A stretch of DNA of 64,000 nucleotides from NCBI RefSeq assembly GCF_020524905.1, contig NZ_JAIVKI010000015.1:62001-126000 (forward strand). The letters are read 5' to 3'. The notes beneath the pieces were generated by a model. That model was not told the DNA's origin, did no database searches, and worked only from the letters and a program-made list of their open reading frames with translations. Below are positions 38,321 to 47,085 of the stretch, piece after piece (position 1 is the first letter of the stretch; each line of letters starts with the position of its first letter). This stretch comes from Microbulbifer variabilis. GTDB lineage: Bacteria; Pseudomonadota; Gammaproteobacteria; Pseudomonadales; Cellvibrionaceae. Both the position numbers and the translations under genes were made by a program.

Positions 38321-39433
38321 TTAGGATTTTACGATAATACTCTCCTCCATTTCCGCCTTCATTTTAGCTTTATCGCGAATTAATTTTTCTAAATCGTCAA
38401 CAAGATTCTCATTCTTGAATTTTCTGCTTGGCTGTCCATCAATATAAACTGCATGGCTCGGCGTTCCGCCAGCCAAACCGATATCTGCCTCCCTAGCCTC
38501 GCCGGGCCCATTGACAATACAGCCAATTACCGCAACATCCAAGGGTGTCGTAATATCCTCCAATCGAGCTTCAAGCTCATTCATAGTTTTAACAACATCA
38601 AAATTTTGGCGTGAACAGCTTGGGCATGCAATAAAATTGATACCTTTAGAGCGCAACCTCAGGCTTTTCAACAAATCCCATCCAACTTTTACTTCTTCAA
38701 CAGGATCTGCCGCCAACGACACTCGTAAGGTATCACCTATCCCATCTAATAAAAGCGCTCCTAACCCAATCGCTGACTTAACCGTGCCCGAACGCAAGCC
38801 GCCTGCTTCTGTAATACCAAGATGAAGAGGTTGATCAATCATTTGGGCCAGTTTTCTATAGGCTGCAGTGGCCATAAAAATATCAGATGCCTTGACACTC
38901 ACCTTAAAATTCTGAAAATTTAGCCGATCCAGGATTTCGACATGACGAAGGGCTGATTCTACCATTGCATCCGGTGTTGGCTCCCCATACTTTTTCTGAA
39001 GATCTTTTTCCAATGATCCCGCATTAACGCCGATGCGAATCGGAATATTTAGGGCACTTGCCTTATCAACGACCTCTCGGATACGTTTCTCTCGCCCAAT
39101 ATTACCTGGATTAATGCGTAGGCAATCGACCCCTAAATCTGCTACACGCAATGCAATTCGGTAGTCAAAATGAATATCTGCCACCAGGGGGATGTCTACT
39201 TGCTTCCTGATTTCACCGAAAGCTTCAGCAGCTTCAAGACTTGGCACAGATATTCTTACGATATCCGCTCCGGCTTGCTGTAATCGAAGAACTTGAGCGG
39301 TCGTAGCTTCCACATCACAAGTTTCTGTATTTGTCATACTTTGCACAGAAATCGGTGCGCCGCCACCAACAGGTACATTCCCCACCATAATTTGGCGTGA
39401 TACACGTGGAACAATAGGTGATTCAAACTTCAT
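38321..39433 (-). CDS. ispG: 4-hydroxy-3-methylbut-2-en-1-yl diphosphate synthase IspG
   Basis: 370 aa, full length for the proteobacterial enzyme. The [4Fe-4S] ligands Cys270, Cys273 (ACPSC) and Cys305 (GCIVNGPGE) and the catalytic Glu312 are intact, with the TIM-barrel N-terminus ([17 protein letters not shown]). It reduces MEcPP to HMBPP in the MEP isoprenoid pathway. The usual neighbours (pilF/rodZ/hisS) are absent. Instead it sits between a MITE and the translocator operon with a T3SS-type box 158 bp upstream, so it may be an extra or relocated copy. Confidence 0.96.
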   Translation of the reverse strand: MKFESPIVPRVSRQIMVGNVPVGGGAPISVQSMTNTETCDVEATTAQVLRLQQAGADIVRISVPSLEAAEAFGEIRKQVDIPLVADIHFDYRIALRVADLGVDCLRINPGNIGREKRIREVVDKASALNIPIRIGVNAGSLEKDLQKKYGEPTPDAMVESALRHVEILDRLNFQNFKVSVKASDIFMATAAYRKLAQMIDQPLHLGITEAGGLRSGTVKSAIGLGALLLDGIGDTLRVSLAADPVEEVKVGWDLLKSLRLRSKGINFIACPSCSRQNFDVVKTMNELEARLEDITTPLDVAVIGCIVNGPGEAREADIGLAGGTPSHAVYIDGQPSRKFKNENLVDDLEKLIRDKAKMKAEMEESIIVKS

Positions 39434-39565
39434 CTTTCTAGCCTGTATGACAAAAAATATATAGATTATATGCTAGTAATTAACCAGTGTAGGTACCAGA
39501 ATACTTTAGCACTGCGAAATTACTAAACATCATTACTTTATGTAGATATAAATACTCAACTATTA

Positions 39566-39619
39566 CCCTATCCGAGTTCAGAAAAATTAACTTTATATTT
39601 TAGGCATTTATTTTTAGAA
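39566..39619 (-). promoter_or_regulatory. T3SS-type activator box upstream of ispG
   Basis: Minus strand: TTCTAAAAATAAATG then CCTAAAATATAAAG (39591-39619), differing from the sctO box at only five of 29 positions. A weak -10-like ATAGGG lies after 19 nt. The box ends 158 bp before the ispG start, with no other gene between. Confidence 0.5.
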
Positions 39620-40080
39620 TAAGGCTTGAATTTTACTGCTGCAGTATAAAAGCATGTCTTCATGCAACACTACAACAACGAAATAGAAACCTTAATAGCC
39701 ATCAAGCTACTCCCAGAATCACAGGCTCCTTTTCTGTCAAAATTATCTTATATGCTATTAGGGAACCTCTGATTAATCCCTAGCCAATTTGGTTGTATTC
39801 CACCATACGTCAAGACTACGATACATCATGCACCAAGCCCACTTTGCCGAAGTAGAATATAATCTAAAGCGAGATATAGATCGCCTAGAAAAGTTTCATT
39901 CCCGGGTGGATTCCCTCGCCCCATAGCAGAGACTAGAAGCTCGAATTACGCCTTGCTATACACAAGACAAGTGTGCCCGGCACCCATACCCATTCAGGGT
40001 AAAAAGTGTTGAGGTCACACACCGATGACAACCCTTGAAGAGGGTAAAAGTATCTGGAAGGAGAAGCTCGTAAGCTGAAT

Positions 40081-40127
40081 TTGACCTGACAGAGCACCTT
40101 CTGAAAAACTGGTATCTGTCAGGTCAA
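40081..40127. repeat. 47-bp palindrome downstream of sctE
   Basis: TTGACCTGACAG (40081-40092) and CTGTCAGGTCAA (40116-40127) are exact reverse complements around a 23-nt loop. It lies 27 bp beyond the sctE stop. Near-identical elements follow two other candidate T3SS substrate genes. Confidence 0.6.
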
Positions 40128-40153
40128 GTTTGAACCACTACATTTGAAATTTA

Positions 40154-41521
40154 TCAAATACTATGACTTACAGCAATCCGTACATTTACACCAGCGCGAT
40201 CTTGAATTGCATTATTCAAAACTTTCACTGCATCCTGAACTGGACTAATAATTGCCCGTGTCCACTGCTCTTGCAATAGCTGGATAAGCTTATTGATAAA
40301 TTCCTGTTTGGCTTCAATACTTTCTAGGCGAGCTTGTAAAGCTTTAATGTCATTTTCCAGCTCTGCTTCCCGATAATCATGTTCTTTCTGCTTTATGGCG
40401 GTATGAATCGCTTTCGCTCCATTTGCAGCAGAAGAAATAGTGGCTGAGGTAGCAGCTACTCTTATTCCTCTATCCACATATTTGTTAGCCGTTGCTTTAC
40501 TGGCTTCCTTCGTAGCTTCCTGCACAGATTCTTTTGCACTTTTTTCAATGCTCTCTTTGCTTGTTATTTCGGTGGTTTCCTTGGCTCCTTTTTCAGCGCC
40601 ATTCTCCCCTCCTTTTTCAATGCCCTTTTTCACTCCTTTTATAGCGCCCTCTTCCATTCCTTTTTCAGCGCCCTCTTCCACTCCGTTTTCAAGACCCTGT
40701 TTCACTCCTTTTTCAAGGCCCTCTTTTACTCCTTTTTCGGCGCCCTCTTTCATTCCTTTTTTAACTGCTGACTCAACACCTTCCTCAACACCCTTTTTTG
40801 CACCCTTTTTGGCACCAACCATAGCACCGGCAGCCGGTGCAGCTGCACCGAATGATACAAGAGCAACGCCTACAACCAGTAGGCCGTTATTAGCTCTTGT
40901 CAGGCGTGAGATCGCCTCTTCGCTACCATTGGCTAGCCTTACCGCACCCTCAGCGACTTCCACTGCTCCCGCTGCAGCGATACAAACACCTCCTGCTATC
41001 AGGGCAGGGTTTAAGCTGAAAACGCCTCCCACAACCATACTTGCACCAGCAACCACTTCTGCAGCACCCATGAAAAAATTACACACAGCGCCAAAGATCT
41101 TTTGTACTTTCTTTTGCTTTTCCAGCTCTTCTATATTGTTCTTTCGTTCCTGTTCGAGCTCGACATTTTTTTGAATATCCCTCAGTTTCTCTTCAAGAAC
41201 TCTCTTAATTTCCTGCCTTTTAAACTGGAGTTCGAACTGGACGGTATCCGCCATATCTCCCATCAAACCGGCCAATCTCGATAAAGCATCTGTTAATGTT
41301 GAATAAAAACTGCCCTTATTCTCGTCTGTTTCTGGCATATCCAGTTCAACATGCTGGGTATTGCCTGCTATAGCACTTTTTGCAACAGGTGCTAAACTGC
41401 CCATTTCTATCTTTAATTTTTCACGCTGAGCAATCTCTAAGCTCTGTTGCGACAAATCCTGGACGTTTGTACTCTGATTGCCTTTCGTGATAATTTGTTG
41501 ATTAATGCTATTTACCATCAT
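40154..41521 (-). CDS. sctE: Major translocator SctE (YopB/IpaB/SseC-like)
   Basis: 455 aa, no Sec signal. Coiled coil at ~95-140, hydrophobic hairpin at ~143-193 (FGAVCNFFMGAAEVVAGASM..), second hydrophobic segment ~212-235, then a C-terminal coiled coil (~368-410), the plan of pore-forming translocators. Unusual: residues ~236-312 are a run of four-residue units of the type x-K/E-K/E-G, about 19 repeats, encoded by a 12-bp-periodic tract. It lies downstream of and overlaps its SycD chaperone. Confidence 0.85.
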   Translation of the reverse strand: MMVNSINQQIITKGNQSTNVQDLSQQSLEIAQREKLKIEMGSLAPVAKSAIAGNTQHVELDMPETDENKGSFYSTLTDALSRLAGLMGDMADTVQFELQFKRQEIKRVLEEKLRDIQKNVELEQERKNNIEELEKQKKVQKIFGAVCNFFMGAAEVVAGASMVVGGVFSLNPALIAGGVCIAAAGAVEVAEGAVRLANGSEEAISRLTRANNGLLVVGVALVSFGAAAPAAGAMVGAKKGAKKGVEEGVESAVKKGMKEGAEKGVKEGLEKGVKQGLENGVEEGAEKGMEEGAIKGVKKGIEKGGENGAEKGAKETTEITSKESIEKSAKESVQEATKEASKATANKYVDRGIRVAATSATISSAANGAKAIHTAIKQKEHDYREAELENDIKALQARLESIEAKQEFINKLIQLLQEQWTRAIISPVQDAVKVLNNAIQDRAGVNVRIAVSHSI

Positions 41522-42038
41522 TATTTTTTTCCTCAGTGCTGTCTGCTATCCCTAACTTCTCCTTCACAGAAGAAAATTCGCTCATAGCTTTTTGATTCAG
41601 GGTTTCAAATTCAGGCTTGCCCTCACACCTCAACATTGTCATTTCAAAACCACTACCTGCCTGCATCCAATTCTCTAATGCCAAATGACATTCAGCCGCA
41701 TGGAATGACGGTCTTGGATCGAATGGATCTACGATTGCAGCCAGACTATATGCTTCAGCAGCCAATTCAAACTGAGATAAAGCCTGCCTGGTGGCTCCAA
41801 GCCCTAGCAAATACTTAGACTCCATATGGTTGCATTGACATAAAAGTTGGAAGAGAGGCAGAGCTTCTTGGTAGTTACAGTTTTGATATTTTTGATAAGC
41901 CAGGGCATATATGGTTTTAAGCTCTTCAGGCGTCATATCAAGCAAATCTGCCAGAGTTCCACCCTGCTCTAAAAAATTATTCCAATCTTTCGCGGATATT
42001 TCGTCCAACAAGGATGGGACCTCACTTTTTCGTAACAT
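41508..42038 (-). CDS. sycD: Class II translocator chaperone SycD/LcrH
   Basis: 176 aa. Three TPR-like repeats (TIYALAYQKYQNCNYQEALPLFQLLC; YLLGLGATRQALSQFELAAEAYSLAAIVDP; PSFHAAECHLALENWMQAGSGFEMTM) match the SycD/IpgC family. It binds the hydrophobic translocators before export. It overlaps sctE by 14 bp. The C-terminal tail is longer than in LcrH. Confidence 0.92.
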   Translation of the reverse strand: MLRKSEVPSLLDEISAKDWNNFLEQGGTLADLLDMTPEELKTIYALAYQKYQNCNYQEALPLFQLLCQCNHMESKYLLGLGATRQALSQFELAAEAYSLAAIVDPFDPRPSFHAAECHLALENWMQAGSGFEMTMLRCEGKPEFETLNQKAMSEFSSVKEKLGIADSTEEKNNDGK

Positions 42039-42051
42039 CTTCCTGTCCTAC

Positions 42052-42360
42052 TTATATTGGATTGGCTACAACAAAGATTCTCGTCTTTGAAACGACTGAT
42101 CCAGCCCCCTCCTTATCAATATACTCCTCCACCAACTTTCTTGCTGCAAACTTCTCGTCAAGACCTGGATCGCCATAAGTATCCCGTATTCTCTGAACCC
42201 ATTGATGGCGGGAGCAGCCCAGCGAACGTGTTAATCCTGCCTCCAGGAGGTCACTATAATTTAGCGCGCTTTTTACTTCATTTAATACGTGTTGGCAGCG
42301 CTGTAGCCCCACCTCCGCATCAAATTGCACTTCACTCTTGGATTCGCTTTTAAAAGACAC
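42052..42360 (-). CDS. Small protein of the tip/translocator operon (LcrG-like slot)
   Basis: 102 aa, soluble and mostly helical (FDAEVGLQRCQHVLNEVKSALNYSDLLEAGLTRSLGC). It lies between sctA and sycD. In Yersinia and Pseudomonas a small chaperone of the tip protein (LcrG/PcrG) is in this operon, but upstream of lcrV. Sequence similarity to LcrG is not obvious, so only the operon role is inferred. Confidence 0.5.
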   Translation of the reverse strand: MSFKSESKSEVQFDAEVGLQRCQHVLNEVKSALNYSDLLEAGLTRSLGCSRHQWVQRIRDTYGDPGLDEKFAARKLVEEYIDKEGAGSVVSKTRIFVVANPI

Positions 42361-42396
42361 TTTCTTTCACCCTAGGAAGCTCATTTTTCACGAGCG

Positions 42397-43668
42397 TTAA
42401 ATTACAGAAAACCTCTTCAATGAATCCAGTACAGATTTATTGTAGTTATTCATTGCCTCTATCAGATTGTTGAACCTGGTATTATCAACCGTCAAATTGG
42501 TCCCGAGCTGTTCGGTCAAAGTTGACAGCGTCGACACACGTGAATTAATATTTTCTTTAGCCGCCGTAAATGAAGTTGCGTTTAACATTCGCTTGTCAAA
42601 TACTTCCTTCTGGTCCTTGCCTCGATACTTATATCCACCAGCAGCCCCGTCATCCCTTGTCTCCCATTCAAGATTTTTGTTGGCATATTTTGACTCATCC
42701 TTCAAATCAGGGCCTCTTATCCAATCACTTTCAAAAAATTCTGCGTCCTCGCCTTCTGTCCACCAGGCAGGCAGATTTAAACCTGAATCAGACATCAAGT
42801 CCTCATAAGCTTCCCTCAATGTATCCATCAGAGCTTCACCTGTTCTATCGATGTTTTGGTTAGGGAACATCTCAGGAAAGTTGTCGAGAGCAAACTTATC
42901 AAAATCTGATTTGTGCTCCACATGTTTGTATTTACACATTGACTCATGATTCATTTTTTCTGTTGAATCCTTCCATCCTCCGCTCCCCGGGACACTCGTT
43001 CCAGTCGACCATGTACGATTTTCTTCAACAAGTACTCTGGTGTTCATCTCGAAGGTGGCCATGATTTCATCCTCACCATTTTCAGCAAGTGCCTCCTGAA
43101 GCCACCCATCGACAGATGCAATCTGGCTTTTTAGCTTAGAAAGCTCAGATACTTTGTCAGTGAGTGACTCAATGAGTAGTGCATTGAGCTCAAAGCCCAC
43201 ACTTTCTGGTGGTATCTCTACTCCATTGTGGAATGCCTGACCGGATTCATTAACCGAAAATACACCCTTTTTAATATCTTCCCTCATCTTATCGCGCAAA
43301 GCGACCGTAGCTTGCTGAACATCATTCGAAATTTCTTCGGGAGTTTTATTCGATTGGGCATGTAGTGCTGCAATAGCATCAACATCTTCCTGGTAGTAGC
43401 CATTCGCATCAAAGCGCAACAAGTCCGCACCGGTTGAGAGCACCTGGACCATTGCCGACGGAGAGTTTCTCGTCTCATTGAGAACCTCTGCTGATGTGGC
43501 AAGCCTAACCTCTCCATTCGCATCTAGGCGTAAGTTAGAGGACCCAAACATCCACTGATCAGACTTAGCCACATCCGCTGCCAATTTACTGTTGTTTTTG
43601 ATCAAAGGCTTGTTCGGTAAATCACTGCTGGGGATGCTTGACAATATAGTTACTAGACTATCTGACAT
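42397..43668 (-). CDS. sctA: Needle-tip protein SctA (LcrV/PcrV-like)
   Basis: 423 aa, no Sec signal. The C-terminal helix (NINSRVSTLSTLTEQLG ... VDNTRFNNLIEAMNNYNKSVLDSL) matches the V-antigen terminal helix pattern 'T.RFNSAIEALN.F..KYDSV'. The N-terminal coiled-coil partner lies at ~160-210 and a variable globular middle at ~210-370. It caps the needle and scaffolds SctE/SctB insertion. It is larger than LcrV (~326 aa) because of the middle domain. First gene of the operon, with a T3SS box 412 bp upstream and a MITE between. Confidence 0.8.
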   Translation of the reverse strand: MSDSLVTILSSIPSSDLPNKPLIKNNSKLAADVAKSDQWMFGSSNLRLDANGEVRLATSAEVLNETRNSPSAMVQVLSTGADLLRFDANGYYQEDVDAIAALHAQSNKTPEEISNDVQQATVALRDKMREDIKKGVFSVNESGQAFHNGVEIPPESVGFELNALLIESLTDKVSELSKLKSQIASVDGWLQEALAENGEDEIMATFEMNTRVLVEENRTWSTGTSVPGSGGWKDSTEKMNHESMCKYKHVEHKSDFDKFALDNFPEMFPNQNIDRTGEALMDTLREAYEDLMSDSGLNLPAWWTEGEDAEFFESDWIRGPDLKDESKYANKNLEWETRDDGAAGGYKYRGKDQKEVFDKRMLNATSFTAAKENINSRVSTLSTLTEQLGTNLTVDNTRFNNLIEAMNNYNKSVLDSLKRFSVI

Positions 43669-43720
43669 ATGATTTTCTTTCCTTGGTTAATACACCCACT
43701 TTTCAGTAGGGGCGTGACCT

Positions 43721-43980
43721 TAAGGAGCCTCCGAATAATTCCGTGGTTATAGAGCGACTCACAATCAAGGTGTGACTTCACAGGAATGTCTAGACCTTTC
43801 GAGACGTCGCAACACAGAGTGTGAATCGCTCTGAAAGCCCCGAGAGGCGGGCCTTGAAAGCCACATTTGTTGCGTTGCACCACTTGAAAGGGACTAAGGC
43901 CATTCGCGGCGAGCTGCGCCTAACCTCTGCAGCCTTCAAGACTCGCAAAGGTATTACAGAATTGTTTAGAGACTCCTTAG
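43721..43980 (+). mobile_element. MITE-like repeat, copy D, in the sctA leader
   Basis: 260 bp with clean ends: TAAGGAGCCTCCGAATAATT and AGAATTGTTTAGAGACTCCTTA. The nested repeat GAGCGACTCACA ... TGTGAATCGCTC is present. It lies between the sctA start (43668) and its putative promoter (44055-44122), so it would be transcribed within the leader. Confidence 0.7.
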
Positions 43981-44054
43981 CATCTGTTAACTTTATGGGA
44001 TGGTTTTTGCAAATCTGAGACTCTACAATTTCAATTTTAATTATCTCCGCACCT

Positions 44055-44122
44055 ATAGTACGGAGCTAAAAACTTACCGCTTTAGATTTTTGGCTTTTTT
44101 TTTTTGATTTTGGTCATTTTTT
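44055..44122 (-). promoter_or_regulatory. Putative T3SS activator box and -10, tip/translocator operon
   Basis: Minus strand: AAAAAATGACCAAAATC, an 11-A tract, GCCAAAAATCTAAAG, then after 19 nt TACTAT (44055-44060). TGAC is 31 nt before CTAAAGC. A small hairpin CTCCG/CGGAG overlaps the -10 region. Confidence 0.6.
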
Positions 44123-44329
44123 GGGTCTGCCAAGCTCACCATTCTTTAAACAGGGCAATAATTCAGAGGGTGCATACCCTACCATCCAGCCTCAAGGTAT
44201 TGATTGTTACCGCCTATTGAAGAGTAGATAGCAGATTGACGAACAACCTGGACACCTAAGGCAATCTCACAATATCCCTGTAAATCTACTAGACTACCGA
44301 TGACGGGCGCGAATAGCCACAGCCACCTG

Positions 44330-44503
44330 ATGGAGACAAAGCGGCAGATTTGACCTGTAAGGGCCACCTTGCGGGACTTACACAATCATTTCTATCCTGC
44401 TTTGCGATCTATTGAAAGGCCTTGACATTGTCATAAAGGCACGCCTTGATTATGAACAATCCTGAAGGCCAGAGGCATTACTGAATCATTCAGGTGCCCC
44501 TAG
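44330..44503 (-). mobile_element. MITE-like repeat, copy E, degenerate and partial
   Basis: Read on the minus strand from 44503 it begins TCTAGGGGCACCTGAATGAT and continues AATGCCTCTGGCC ... AATCAAGGCGTGCC, following copy A at a lower identity. The other end is not clear, so the left limit is approximate. Confidence 0.45.
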
Positions 44504-44647
44504 AGATTTCACAAATATATTCTGACATCTCCTGCTATTTATACATTTTCCTAAAAACAAAAGTCTATATTTTTAAGACTTAGGTGCAAGAGCTCGATAT
44601 TCTAAAATCTATTTCTTATCAAATGATTACGTTTCACCTACTACCGG

Positions 44648-44763
44648 GACGGAAGAAAAGAATACCCCTCTCCCGGGACACGCTGTGAATACATCCCTGT
44701 ATGCTCGTAATCGGCATCCATGCCTCATACGGTCCCGGCAGAGGGGTATTCTTCCCTTCCGCC
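44648..44763. repeat. Large imperfect palindrome (REP/MITE-like)
   Basis: Arms of about 32 bp: GAATACCCCTCTCCCGGGAC (44660-44679) pairs with GTCCCGGCAGAGGGGTATTC (44732-44751) with one mismatch. Pairing continues outward through GACGGAAGAAAA / TTCCCTTCCGCC with more mismatches. The loop contains GGCATCCATGCC. The element is GC-rich in AT-rich surroundings and abuts an effector-like reading frame. Confidence 0.7.
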
Positions 44764-44777
44764 TTATTAGTATATGA

Positions 44778-45227
44778 AAAATAACAAGCTCAAGTTCTAA
44801 CAATACAACTACCGGCGCCACTAAGAAAAGAGAGGACCGGCATCACCCCAATAAAACAAAAAAGTCTACTCTCGATAAAGAGAAAATAGAATTTATCGAT
44901 AAAAATCCCGCAATGAAAAGGATTACACATGACTATAAATCAAATCTACTTAAGAGGATGAACGATGTTCCTTTAGAGATAAGTAGCCCTATGAATAATT
45001 CTCGTATAAATACCGAATCAAAATATCTTCATACAACACACGATGAATTTAGCGCCGACGAAGTCCCTACACCCTTAGCGACTACTATTTCTGAGTCTAC
45101 TTTTAATAAAGATTCTATTTACCCTTCCTTGGAGACTGTGGGGTTTTTATTCGCCATCTCCCAGTCAATAAGGGTACGCAGACCAGTCAATAAGGGTACG
45201 CAGACCAGTCAAAAGAAAATACTTTAA
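44778..45227 (+). pseudogene. 5'-truncated effector-like frame
   Basis: The frame is open from just after TGA (44775-44777) to 45227, but the first ATG is at 44913. The upstream codons read as a Ser/Thr-rich leader (ITSSSSNNTTTGATKKRED), the kind of N-terminus seen on the candidate effectors here. The large palindrome ends 15 bp earlier, so its insertion may have removed the start. The 3' end (45161-45212) contains a 22-bp unit repeated 2.4 times (CCAGTCAATAAGGGTACGCA plus GA). A 104-aa protein from 44913 remains possible. Confidence 0.4.
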
Positions 45228-45500
45228 AAATGACAGGTTATGTTTACTCATACCATGGACTGCCAATGTTCAGTGCTTTATTTTTATAAATGTGTCGTCC
45301 CCATCGTGATTAAATCTGGACTATTTAGCCTCATAAAACCCTTGAAAAACTATTGAAGTATTTTCTGTTAGCAAAGTGAAGTTCACCGCAGTTAGGGTCA
45401 AAGCAATCAATTCCATCATATTCTAAAAAGATAAAGCCAAAATTCAAAGATTCTTCTTTTTGAAAATAGTTATAATTTAAACTAGAAACTTTGCAGTAGC

Positions 45501-45545
45501 TTATATATTTAAATATAAAGCGTAGCAATAAATCTGCCAAGTATT
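45501..45545 (+). promoter_or_regulatory. Putative T3SS activator box, SH3-motif protein gene
   Basis: TTATATATTTAAATATAAAG (45501-45520) matches the right half of the box, and AGTATT lies after 19 nt at 45540. The box end is 54 nt from the ATG, the same distance as for the FG-GAP genes. Confidence 0.45.
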
Positions 45546-45574
45546 TTGTTAACTGTTCAATAGGAGAGCGTATA

Positions 45575-46363
45575 ATGACATCGGTAAGCGGGGCAAGCAG
45601 TCAAGGGCCGAAATCTATTACCAGACGTGAAAATAAATCGCAAGTTCAAGAAAAAAATCCAGAAGAGACAATATCAAAAAAAAGGACCGGTTTAAGAGCC
45701 ATTCTTTTTTCAAAATTGGGAGTGCCAAATAGTGTGAAGTCCATTTTTCGACGCCCGAATGAAGTAAAGCCTACTAATAGCGAAGGTAATCGCACGATTT
45801 GGAGTGGGAGTGACAACGTAGGTAGCCCCAGTTTTCTAGCAGAGTTTTCGAGGAAGGGTAATGACGGAAACGTCTCCAGAGAGAGTTGCGATTTATTTGA
45901 GCAGCCATTTGCTGAAGCCGTGCCTGATCATGATGATCCAAATAATATCCAAATTTATAAGGATCTTGATTTCGATGAGATTCTTAACATTAATGGCCAC
46001 GTTTCGCCCAAAGTCCCTGAGAAAGTTTCATATCGCAATATCCCCCCCCTAAAGCCCCATATGTTTGGTAAGCAGCGAAACGCTGGGAATGATTTAGGTT
46101 TGCTGCCCTTGCCTCCTAAGCCGCCAATTGATGATACGTTTGGTGATATTTTGAACGTCGATAGTTTTTCTGATAAACCACCAAATATGACTACTGAAGA
46201 AGCCAACGAGAATAATAATGAGGGAAATAATGATTTTGACATGCCGCCCTTGCCTCCTAGGCCAAGGAAAACGGAGAATACACTTTTAAGTTTGGATGAT
46301 TTACCACCGATTTCAAATGACAATTTACCATCGGGTTTAAATGACGATTCACTATCGTTTTAA
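45575..46363 (+). CDS. Candidate effector with SH3-type proline motifs
   Basis: 262 aa, soluble, disordered-looking. Ser-rich start (MTSVSGASSQGPKS), then a basic stretch (SKKRTGLRAILFSKLGVPNSVKSIFRRP). Two proline cores follow, LPLPPKPP (~residue 176) and MPPLPPRPRK (~226), which fit class II SH3 ligands (PxxPx[KR]). Acidic-hydrophobic repeats DLDFDEILNI and DDTFGDILNV alternate with them. Eukaryote-type linear motifs in a T3SS regulon gene suggest a host-directed scaffold. The extreme 3' end is a slipped octapeptide repeat. A good ribosome-binding stretch (AGGAG) precedes the ATG. Confidence 0.6.
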   Translation: MTSVSGASSQGPKSITRRENKSQVQEKNPEETISKKRTGLRAILFSKLGVPNSVKSIFRRPNEVKPTNSEGNRTIWSGSDNVGSPSFLAEFSRKGNDGNVSRESCDLFEQPFAEAVPDHDDPNNIQIYKDLDFDEILNINGHVSPKVPEKVSYRNIPPLKPHMFGKQRNAGNDLGLLPLPPKPPIDDTFGDILNVDSFSDKPPNMTTEEANENNNEGNNDFDMPPLPPRPRKTENTLLSLDDLPPISNDNLPSGLNDDSLSF

Positions 46364-46386
46364 ATGACGATTTACCATCGGGTTTA
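46292..46386 (+). repeat. 24-bp coding repeat with a one-base slip
   Basis: Four units encoding LDDLPPIS, NDNLPSGL, NDD.., NDDLPSGL: 24, 24, 23 and 24 bp. The 23-bp third unit (46340-46362) creates the TAA that ends the gene at 46363. Without the missing base the frame would read through unit four to AAA TAA. Confidence 0.7.
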
Positions 46387-46812
46387 AAATAACCCAGCGA
46401 GAAGAACAGATGGGCCGGCGCCCCTTGCCCTGAAATCTTCTTGTTAAAGATATACCTTTCGCATTTGCATGCCCAGTTTCGGTTAATATGGTTTCTGGGC
46501 ATGCTCTTCATCAATGAAAGGAATTTCCCTGTCGATAGGTTTTCAAATTTTCCGACAAAAAAACACTGAAATCGCTTTGGGGCTTGTGGTGCCTCAGGCA
46601 CAGATCATTACGCTGATTCATTAATGTACAAGTCGGGGTAATAGTTGAGGCTTGATGGGGATGGCTTTGAACTCTGTTTATATACGCGAGCCTACAATGC
46701 CCCCAGCTAAGCTATTTGATATTTATCAATGGCGTCGATATTACAAGGGTGATTTGACGCCCGGAAGAATTGACCAACATATAAAAATAAAGGGCTAAAT
46801 TTTCAAGGTTGC

Positions 46813-46870
46813 ACTAAGGAGCCCACTCTATTTGGGGTAAACTTCCACAATTATTCAGTGCTTCCCTAGG
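46813..46870 (+). mobile_element. MITE-like repeat, copy F, tiny internally deleted form
   Basis: Only the two ends remain: TAAGGAGCCCACTC at the left and CAATTATTCAGTGCTTCCCTA at the right, ~58 bp apart. Confidence 0.4.
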
Positions 46871-46967
46871 TTTGATGCGAATAGTTCAGCGGTTCCTTAA
46901 CCTGACAAACATGAAAATCCTTGCTTTTATTTTATAAAATTGGCTTGCAGATAAACTAAACCACAAC

Positions 46968-47033
46968 AAAAATGACCAATAACCATAAAAACAAGTGAAA
47001 ACCTAAAGCGATCCTCTTTTATACTCGCTATTC
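46968..47033 (+). promoter_or_regulatory. Putative T3SS activator box, 116-aa gene and OTU unit
   Basis: AAAAATGACCAATAACCATA then AGTGAAAACCTAAAG. TGAC (46973) is 30 nt before CTAAAGC. CTATTC lies 19 nt after TAAAG. A MITE (47086-47354) separates the box from the first gene. Confidence 0.55.
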
Positions 47034-47085
47034 TTAGATACAAATCTGGTCCTTTGAGTAAGAGTGTAAGGATGTTTATTAATAT

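Noticed and set aside
40440..41174. 244-aa plus-strand ORF rich in PFSxPF repeats
   Set aside because: Reverse-strand translation of the SctE K/E-G repeat.
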